In this document: in pieces, positions 6,020-11,113 of the stretch
Layout of the letters: every line of letters starts with the position of its first letter
Numbering within the stretch: position 1 is the first letter of the stretch
DNA from: an archaeon
Lineage (GTDB): Archaea; Iainarchaeota; Iainarchaeia; Iainarchaeales; Iainarchaeaceae
Reading direction: 5' to 3'
Length of the DNA stretch: 13,790 nucleotides
NCBI GenBank assembly: GCA_024653865.1
Contig: JANLHD010000122.1
Coordinates: 1-13,790 of the forward strand
Notes under the pieces: generated by a model
The model's database searches: none
What the model saw: only the letters and a program-made list of their open reading frames with translations
Told to the model about the DNA's origin: nothing
Program-made: the position numbers and the translations under genes

Positions 6020-6625
6020 TTACAGCAACCCGAGTTTTTTCAATTCAAAATCGAGTTGGCGCGCGTCCTTGAAAACAATTGTCTTGTACCCGAGCAATGC
6101 CGCGGCGAGGCAATTGCGCGAAGAATCGTCTATTAGGAGGCATTCACTTGGCTTTAGCGAAGTTGCCTCTGAAAATTTTTTGAAAAATGACGGAAAGGGC
6201 TTCATAGAGTTCACCTCGTGCGAGAGGAAAAGGCCGTCAAAGCCCTTGTAGAGCCCCTGCTTGCGATAGGATTTTCCCTGGAGAAAATTCGTGTTCGAGA
6301 GAACAAAAACCTTGCACTTTTTTGCGGCGTCATCCCTTATCGCAAAAACCTTGTCGTCGCGTGCAAGGCGCTGTTCGTAGCGCGCCTCCACTATGCGCAA
6401 ATACTCTTGGCTGGAAATTCCCGCAAAAACGCGGCTCCAGAACTCAAAAGGCGACATGAATCCCTGCTGGAAACTCCACAGGTTTGAATAATAATTTGTT
6501 TTTGCTATCCACTCGCCCGTGCCGAGTTTTTGGCAGCCCGTGGCGAGGATTTCGTTTTCTATCGGTTCGACAAAAACCCCGTTGAAGTCGAAGAGAATCG
6601 CCTTAATCAAAAACCAAAACCCCAA
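6020..6625 (-). CDS. HAD superfamily hydrolase-like protein (subfamily IA type)
   Basis: 201 residues from the TTG at 6625, or 196 from a TTG at 6610 that gives the more family-like start (M)IKAILFDFNGVF. Motif I is DFNGV (Asp13, Asn15), motif II is LSNTN (Ser110), motif III Lys is in MKPFPSF (Lys142) and motif IV is LLIDDS (Asp166-Asp167). A helical cap lies between motifs I and II. The nucleophile Asp is kept, but the usual general-acid Asp two residues later is Asn, so phosphatase activity may be weak or altered. The substrate cannot be told. A minus-strand TATA-like box at 6648-6657 puts the transcript start near 6626. The gene is divergent from the DUF2391 gene and convergent with the Yip1-like gene. 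Confidence 0.85.
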   Translation of the reverse strand: MGFWFLIKAILFDFNGVFVEPIENEILATGCQKLGTGEWIAKTNYYSNLWSFQQGFMSPFEFWSRVFAGISSQEYLRIVEARYEQRLARDDKVFAIRDDAAKKCKVFVLSNTNFLQGKSYRKQGLYKGFDGLFLSHEVNSMKPFPSFFKKFSEATSLKPSECLLIDDSSRNCLAAALLGYKTIVFKDARQLDFELKKLGLL

Positions 6626-6647
6626 AGTGTGCTGCCTGAATATGCCA

Positions 6648-6684
6648 GTTAAATTGATTAATACAGAAAACGTTAAAAATAACT
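6648..6684. promoter_or_regulatory. Divergent promoters of the HAD-like and DUF2391 genes
   Basis: CAATTTAACT on the minus strand (6657-6648) suits the HAD-like gene. GTTAAAAATAACT on the plus strand (6672-6684) predicts a start near 6702 for the DUF2391 gene, with GGTGA at 6703-6707 as its ribosome site, 6 bases before the ATG. Confidence 0.45.
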
Positions 6685-6713
6685 AATAACCAAAAGGTTT
6701 GTGGTGAGCCGGG

Positions 6714-7319
6714 ATGGCAAGGAAAAAAACCGACAAGATTGAAAAGATTGAAAAGCCGCCCGTGAAGGAGGAGGACGACGAGTACCAGTTCGAGGACCTA
6801 ATGGAAGAGGTCGAGGACACGGGAAAGGACGTCGAGGAAATTAAGGAAGACGTCGATGAAATCCGCGGTGACGTCGAGGAAATAGCAAAGAGCCAAAAAT
6901 CAATCCTCAAAAAAATCTCGCAGATTCCAAGCGAGTTCAACGCAAACGACGTTGCGCAGCAAATAGTGGGCGCAATAATCCTTTCGAGCCCGCTTGCGGT
7001 GACCGAGGAGGTCTGGCAGCTCGCGAACCATTTGGACCCCGCAAGGCTCGCGGTCATTATAGGAATCACGCTTTTGTTTGATATTTTGCTCATTTACTTC
7101 ACCGCTTACAGGAAGGAAAAAGAAATCAGGTTCTTCAATTTGGTGCCCGCAAGGCTGGTTTCCATGATTTTTGTTTCATACGCCACGGCGACAATAATGC
7201 TCTACGTGTTCGGCGTAATCGGCTACGAAATCTTGGACCCCGCCTGGGCCATTCGGCTCGTGATATTCGTGGGCCTCTTTGCGAATGTGGGCGCCGGCAC
7301 GGCGGACATAATCAAGTGA
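6714..7319 (+). CDS. DUF2391 family membrane protein with N-terminal coiled coil
   Basis: 201 residues. The first 70 are highly charged: a basic start (ARKKTDKIEKIEK), an acidic stretch, then heptads (VEEIKEDVDEIRGDVEEIAKS) that should form a coiled coil. Four membrane helices follow (about 80-97, 109-131, 143-170 and 177-199). The motif SSPLAVTEEVWQL in the first helix region is characteristic of DUF2391 membrane proteins. Function of the family is unknown; the coiled coil suggests oligomers or a cytosolic partner. Start at ATG with a short leader and a GGTGA site. It diverges from the HAD-like gene and converges with the winged-helix regulator. Confidence 0.8.
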   Translation: MARKKTDKIEKIEKPPVKEEDDEYQFEDLMEEVEDTGKDVEEIKEDVDEIRGDVEEIAKSQKSILKKISQIPSEFNANDVAQQIVGAIILSSPLAVTEEVWQLANHLDPARLAVIIGITLLFDILLIYFTAYRKEKEIRFFNLVPARLVSMIFVSYATATIMLYVFGVIGYEILDPAWAIRLVIFVGLFANVGAGTADIIK

Positions 7320-7337
7320 GCAGTTTTTTTAGACTGC
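7320..7337 (+). terminator. Weak terminator after the DUF2391 gene
   Basis: GCAGT/ACTGC forms a 5 bp stem whose loop holds most of a run of seven Ts (7324-7330), right after the stop codon. The T-run alone may be enough for archaeal RNA polymerase; the stem may be chance. Confidence 0.35.
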
Positions 7338-7368
7338 AATTATTCACAAGTCCGCCTTTGCGCAAGTC

Positions 7369-8262
7369 CTACCGCTCCCGCAGGGAGTCCCCCACAGGGG
7401 GAAGGTGGACACCTCTGGACGCGGAGGTTTGTGCGTTGCGCCACTTGTCGACTTCCGAGAAGGGGCCTGCGAGGATTATTTTTCCGCCAAAAAAGCGCGT
7501 TTTTGTGGCGGATGAATAAAGCGACACAACAGAGCCTTTGAAGAGCGCCTGGTTTTGCGAAACAAAAATGAGAAAACCGGAAACGTCGGATTTTTGTATC
7601 GCAAAGGAATTGTTGCGTGCAATGCGCGTGCGCGCGTTGAACTTTTGCGCCGCGGCCTCGATGAACTCGCGCGAGGGGGATTCCACCGTGAACTCCGATT
7701 CTGGAAATGTAAGCAAAAGCGAGCCCAAAATCTTGGCCGATTCCTCGGATGCGTCGCGCGCGTGCTTGTCATTGAAGTCGAGTTCCTTTAGGGAGCCAAT
7801 TTGCTCGGCAAAAACTTTCTGCAAATATTTCATGTGGCTGATTTTGGATTCGAGGTTTTTACCCATTCTCTCAAGGTCGGAAACGGAAAAATCAAGCGAG
7901 CTTTTGGAGGTCTTGAGGAGGTCGCGGTCCTGGCGCGAGCGCTCAATCAATACCTGCAGCTTTGACACCACGTTCGCCACTTCGCCTTCGGGTTCGCGCT
8001 GTTTCATGGTTTCGTTTAGCGAAATCACGAGCTTGTTTTTTATTTCGGAATAAATCTCGGATTCGCCCTTCTCTAGAATATAATATCGATTGCCCTTGCG
8101 CGCGAGAAAGCCGAAGGTGGAGAGGTCCTTTAGGGAGCGCGAGAGCGCGGCCCTTGCCGAATTCACGTTCGAGTACGAGGAAGCGAACTTGTTGAGAAGG
8201 GAATTGTAATCGATGCCGTTGTTTTGCTTTACAATGAGGAGGATGGCGTTTTTTGTCGTCAC
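7369..8262 (-). CDS. Winged-helix transcriptional regulator with coiled coil
   Basis: 297 residues. The first 75 form a winged helix: the helix-turn-helix runs through IDYNSLLNKFASSY and SARAALSRSLKDLSTFGFLAR, and the wing is KGNRYYILEKGE. A helical, coiled-coil-like part follows (about 90-165). A C-terminal alpha/beta domain (about 195-275) ends with GGKIILAGPFSEVDKW. I do not recognise a ligand. The start is GTG at 8262, about 27 bases from a minus-strand TTTTAAAA box, so leaderless. The last ~20 residues (ASRGVHLPPVGDSLRER) are encoded by a cluster of small palindromes and look like an added tail. Target genes are unknown; the neighbouring secreted protein gene is divergent and shares the upstream region. 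Confidence 0.8.
   Translation of the reverse strand: MTTKNAILLIVKQNNGIDYNSLLNKFASSYSNVNSARAALSRSLKDLSTFGFLARKGNRYYILEKGESEIYSEIKNKLVISLNETMKQREPEGEVANVVSKLQVLIERSRQDRDLLKTSKSSLDFSVSDLERMGKNLESKISHMKYLQKVFAEQIGSLKELDFNDKHARDASEESAKILGSLLLTFPESEFTVESPSREFIEAAAQKFNARTRIARNNSFAIQKSDVSGFLIFVSQNQALFKGSVVSLYSSATKTRFFGGKIILAGPFSEVDKWRNAQTSASRGVHLPPVGDSLRER
7375..7428. repeat. Cluster of short GC-rich palindromes (REP-like) inside the regulator's 3' end
   Basis: Four perfect 5 bp inverted repeats follow one another: CTCCC-GCA-GGGAG (7375-7387), CCCCC-ACA-GGGGG (7389-7401), AGGTG-GA-CACCT (7403-7414) and ACCTC-(8)-GAGGT (7411-7428). The last two share bases, so they are alternatives. Such density of hairpins is unusual for coding sequence and resembles a repetitive extragenic palindromic element. 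Whether copies exist elsewhere cannot be seen here. Confidence 0.45.
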
Positions 8263-8263
8263 T

Positions 8264-8322
8264 AAGTGCTTAACAAATAAAAGAATTTTAAAAGGATGTT
8301 AATTTTGGGCTTTTGAGCACTT
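8264..8322. promoter_or_regulatory. Promoter of the winged-helix regulator with flanking inverted repeat
   Basis: On the minus strand TTTTAAAA (8293-8286) is centred 27 bases before the GTG at 8262. An inverted repeat, AAGTGCTT (8264-8271) and GAGCACTT (8315-8322, 7 of 8 matching), brackets the box and would be a reasonable operator for autoregulation. The repeat is short and could be chance. Confidence 0.4.
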
Positions 8323-8401
8323 TGCCTAATTAAAAAGAGGAATTTTAATAAGGGATTCAACATAATTTGAACAATTAATACTTTATGGATGGTGATTTGA
8401 A

Positions 8402-9787
8402 TTGAAAAAATTGATGGCAGGTATATTGCTCCTCATGCTAGTAGGGAATGTGGCGGCAATTGAAACAGCGGGAATTACGAGCGAGGAATACGTCGAGGCA
8501 CAAAATTCCCTTGATTTAAGTGGTGCGGAAAAACAACAGGTGACGCTTGAAATCGGCGTGACCGCGCAGGTTTTCGAGCTGGAGCTTTTGCTCGAGGACA
8601 TACGCTACGCACAAACGCTGGTTGAAACCGATAACCAGGAAAAGTACGCGCTGATTGTATGGGGCTTTGGGGAAGGAAGCACCAAATTCATAGCGCTCGG
8701 AAAGGACGAAATGCCGATTCAAAACAACGGCACAATTTCAATTGCGCAAGGCGAACTTGAACAGATCCCCGGGGAGAATAACTACAGTTACCTCTTAAGG
8801 GTGGACAAAATCGGCGAGGAAAATGTCGTTGTGACGGCATATAAGAAAAAAACTTTGGATGATAGCAAGGACCCAACCGAGCCTAACCCGGATGTGTCCA
8901 AAGAAGTCACAATTTATTTGGGAAAGTCGGATGAGGTCGGCGACCTTGTGATACTTCTCAAGGACATTGTTTTGCTCAAATCCCTGCCTGTGCAGGAGCA
9001 GGCGCACATTGTCTACGGCATTGCGCCAGAGGGCTTGGATAAGCCGCTTGGCGAGGCCTACCTCTCCGAAGAGGACTCGATACTGGTGAAAAACTATGTC
9101 GTGAAAGTGAAGGAAATAGGCGAGAATTATGCGGTGCTCACTGTCACAATGTATAAGGCGCCTTCTGTAACAGGATCGGGGACCACGGATTATGAGGGCA
9201 AAAAAATAGCGATTGAGGAATCCTCAACATCGCAGGCGCCTTTTGTAATCGGTTCTGGAACCGTGACTGAGGTCCGCATGGATGACAATGGAAAGCTCAT
9301 AGTAAAGGGCGATGCGCAAACAATAGCCCCTATGATGTCGGAGAAGAGGGCGATTAAAATCGAATACCTAGAAAATTCCGAAATAAAGGGAATTGAAATA
9401 ACTCCGATGAGCGACAAGAGAATAATAACCGTGACCACGGGAAGCGCATCCGGGGAAGCGAGTGTTGTAATGGAAACCAAGGAGGAATTTTCCGCCACGC
9501 AGGATGGCATGTCGCTGAACAAAAAGAAAATCAGCGTGCTTCCGCAAGTAGCCGTGGACAAGGCGATTTCGTCGCAGCAACTTAATGCACAGGTTTCCAA
9601 TGTCGAATTGGTTGACAACGGAAAGCCGGGCGAGGAAAAGCCAGTTTACGTGGTTTTGGGAAAAAAGAACGTGAAAATCCTCTGGGTCATTGACGCCGAA
9701 ATGGATGTGAAAACCGAAATAAATGCGCAGACAAGCGAAGTTGAAAAAGTGGAAAAGCCGTTCTGGAATATCCTCACAACGGGGTAA
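8402..9787 (+). CDS. Secreted two-repeat protein with PepSY-like C-terminus
   Basis: 461 residues. The N-terminus MKKLMAGILLLMLVGNVAA is a signal peptide, so the protein is exported; no C-terminal anchor is seen. Two similar beta-rich units follow: residues about 46-148 (VTLEIG, LLLEDI, DKIGEENVVVTAYK) and 168-252 (VTIYLG, ILLKDI, KEIGENYAVLTVTMYK), joined by a Pro/Asp-rich linker. The C-terminal 45 residues (KPVYVVLGKKNVKILWVID, then INAQTSEVEKVEKPFW) look like a PepSY-type strand pair, a form I recall at the ends of other archaeal exported proteins. The function is unknown. Start TTG at 8402 has GGTGAT 5 bases upstream (8391-8396); ATG at 8414 is possible. It probably has its own promoter in the AT-rich 8340-8385 region. 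The gene is convergent with rpl44e. Confidence 0.8.
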   Translation: MKKLMAGILLLMLVGNVAAIETAGITSEEYVEAQNSLDLSGAEKQQVTLEIGVTAQVFELELLLEDIRYAQTLVETDNQEKYALIVWGFGEGSTKFIALGKDEMPIQNNGTISIAQGELEQIPGENNYSYLLRVDKIGEENVVVTAYKKKTLDDSKDPTEPNPDVSKEVTIYLGKSDEVGDLVILLKDIVLLKSLPVQEQAHIVYGIAPEGLDKPLGEAYLSEEDSILVKNYVVKVKEIGENYAVLTVTMYKAPSVTGSGTTDYEGKKIAIEESSTSQAPFVIGSGTVTEVRMDDNGKLIVKGDAQTIAPMMSEKRAIKIEYLENSEIKGIEITPMSDKRIITVTTGSASGEASVVMETKEEFSATQDGMSLNKKKISVLPQVAVDKAISSQQLNAQVSNVELVDNGKPGEEKPVYVVLGKKNVKILWVIDAEMDVKTEINAQTSEVEKVEKPFWNILTTG

Positions 9788-9839
9788 AACAAAAACAAAA
9801 TTGAATAAGAAAAAAATTGTACGAATAAAAAATTCTGAA

Positions 9840-10124
9840 TTAGGCCGTTGAAAGTTCGGCCTTTTTCATTCTTTTTCCGATTACAATGTAGCGCTTTGAC
9901 GAGCAAACACTGCACTCCGCGACAAAGGTCGGTTTTTTGGTCTGCTTTTTTACGATTGCGTTGAACTGCGCCTTTCCACCGTAGCCGTCCTTTTGGCTGC
10001 GCTTGTTCTTGCGCGTTCCCCAGGCCATTGTCCTTGCCTTGCCCGGCTTGAATGCCTTTAGCTTCATTTCGGTGTGTGTATTGCACTTTTTGCAGTAAAG
10101 CATTTGTTCCTTCGGAATTTCCAT
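9840..10124 (-). CDS. rpl44e: 50S ribosomal protein L44e
   Basis: 94 residues. It starts MEIPKEQMLYCKKCNTHTEMK and contains KRSQKDGYGGK, both typical of archaeal and eukaryotic L44e (eL42), a zinc-binding protein of the large ribosomal subunit near the E site. The four zinc ligands are Cys11, Cys14, Cys71 and Cys74. The start at ATG 10124 is fixed by homology and by GGGTGGTG 7 bases upstream; the longer open frame from 10229 adds unrelated residues. It is not next to S27e or other usual partners in this window. The last codons overlap a hairpin terminator serving the opposite strand. Confidence 0.95.
   Translation of the reverse strand: MEIPKEQMLYCKKCNTHTEMKLKAFKPGKARTMAWGTRKNKRSQKDGYGGKAQFNAIVKKQTKKPTFVAECSVCSSKRYIVIGKRMKKAELSTA
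9842..9866 (+). terminator. Hairpin terminator of the secreted-protein gene, inside the rpl44e 3' end
   Basis: AGGCCG (9842-9847) pairs with CGGCCT (9857-9862), 6 bp with a 9-base loop, followed by TTTT on the plus strand. It lies 55 bases after the plus-strand stop and within the last codons of the opposite rpl44e. On the minus strand, T-rich sequence at about 9799-9835 (with a run of six Ts) may end rpl44e. Confidence 0.55.
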
Positions 10125-10131
10125 AAAAAAG

Positions 10132-10189
10132 CACCACCCAAAAATCAAGGGCAGAATTAGTAATACGCTATGCAAAGCCTTAAAAAAGA
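10132..10189 (-). promoter_or_regulatory. Promoter and ribosome site of rpl44e
   Basis: GGGTGGTG (10139-10132) is a good Shine-Dalgarno site 7 bases before the ATG. Two TATA-like boxes are possible on the minus strand: CTTTTTTAAGG (10189-10179), or TATTACTAA (10165-10157), which would start the mRNA right at the ribosome site. The boxes overlap the doubtful N-terminal extension of the opposite membrane-protein frame, which argues against that extension. Confidence 0.5.
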
Positions 10190-10212
10190 ATTCCCGCTGG
10201 TTCCCGAGGAAT

Positions 10213-10246
10213 GGGTTTTTTGGGCACAAAAAGGGGTTTTTGGGGG
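10213..10246 (+). other. Four G-runs between divergent promoters, possible G-quadruplex
   Basis: GGG, GGG, GGGG and GGGGG occur at 10213, 10222, 10233 and 10242, separated by 6, 8 and 5 bases. This meets a loose G-quadruplex pattern on the plus strand. It lies between the rpl44e promoter and the TATA box of the 10284 gene. Confidence 0.35.
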
Positions 10247-10254
10247 AAAAAGCA

Positions 10255-10261
10255 TTAAATA
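10255..10261 (+). promoter_or_regulatory. TATA box of the 10284 membrane-protein gene
   Basis: TTAAATA is centred 26 bases before the ATG at 10284, predicting a leaderless mRNA. It fixes the start downstream of 10170, where the open frame begins. Confidence 0.6.
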
Positions 10262-10283
10262 CAATAATGCCGTCTTTGTTAGC

Positions 10284-11072
10284 ATGATTTCGGCGCTCCC
10301 CAAAGGTTTTTTTGGGCTAATCAAAAGGCCGGCACTGCTAATTCCCGCAATTGGCGCAATTATATTCAATTTTGCCATGCTCATTTTGGCTGCAGAGAGC
10401 TACTTCAACGTCTTTTACGACACACTGATTTTGGGGCAGGTGCCGAACGTATCCTTGCTCGAAATGCCGCTTTACATTTTCAATTCATATTTGCCGGATT
10501 TGCTCATCATATTCATGGCCTCGCTGGCATCGCTCATGCTCGGGTTTTACCTTGTGAACGTGTACCATGCGATGATTGGGGAAAAAAAGAACGCTGTGCC
10601 TGCGCTATTTTCCGGCATTTCAAGGATTGGGGAAATATTTTACCTCTCCGCCTTCTTTGCAGTCGCATTATTTCTCTATCTCGCGGCGGCATTTTTCCTG
10701 ATGGTTTTTAGCATCAATTTCGGCGCAATCGGAATCGTTTTCTTTTTTGCATTCCTCGCGTGGATTTTGCTCGGGCTTTATGCGTACCTCAAGCTCATGT
10801 ACACGCCCTTTTTCATGGCGGCAAAGAGGCTTAACATAAAGAAGGCGCTTGCACAATCCTGGAAGTGGAGTGCGGGAAAATTCTGGGCAATTTTCGCGCT
10901 ATTGTTTTTGCTGTGGGCAATTACGTGGGCATTCAATTCAATTTTTGCCGCAATTGCCGAACAAATAACGGTTGAGTTCATCACAATTGCAGTGCTCGTG
11001 CTAGGGCTCGGCGTGTCAAACGCATATTATTATGTTTCTCTCACGGAATATTTTTTGGGCGCCAAAGAGTAA
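10284..11072 (+). CDS. Six-helix membrane protein of unknown function
   Basis: 262 residues with about six membrane helices (near 17-38, 70-95, 118-142, 145-170, 200-222 and 229-252). The order is: a short amphipathic start (ISALPKGFFGLIKRP), a loop with NVFYDTLILGQ, and a cytosolic-type segment AKRLNIKKALAQSWKW before helix 5. This layout recalls the DUF4013/GPDPase-membrane-like families, but I cannot assign it. The ATG at 10284 is preferred over 10170 because a TATA box sits 26 bases before it and because the extra 38 residues are encoded by promoter and G-run sequence. The SMC-like gene follows after 41 bases on the same strand with no clear terminator between, so the two may be cotranscribed. 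Confidence 0.8.
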   Translation: MISALPKGFFGLIKRPALLIPAIGAIIFNFAMLILAAESYFNVFYDTLILGQVPNVSLLEMPLYIFNSYLPDLLIIFMASLASLMLGFYLVNVYHAMIGEKKNAVPALFSGISRIGEIFYLSAFFAVALFLYLAAAFFLMVFSINFGAIGIVFFFAFLAWILLGLYAYLKLMYTPFFMAAKRLNIKKALAQSWKWSAGKFWAIFALLFLLWAITWAFNSIFAAIAEQITVEFITIAVLVLGLGVSNAYYYVSLTEYFLGAKE

Positions 11073-11113
11073 AATTAGGCACCAAAGAAACAATCAAACA
11101 AAAGTGGTCTTAA

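Noticed and set aside
10125..10229. Longer rpl44e frame starting at 10229
   Set aside because: The extra residues are unlike any L44e, and a good ribosome site sits just before the ATG at 10124.
10170..10283. N-terminal extension of the 10284 membrane protein
   Set aside because: It covers the rpl44e TATA-like boxes, the G-run tract and the gene's own TATA box, and its translation resembles no membrane-protein start.
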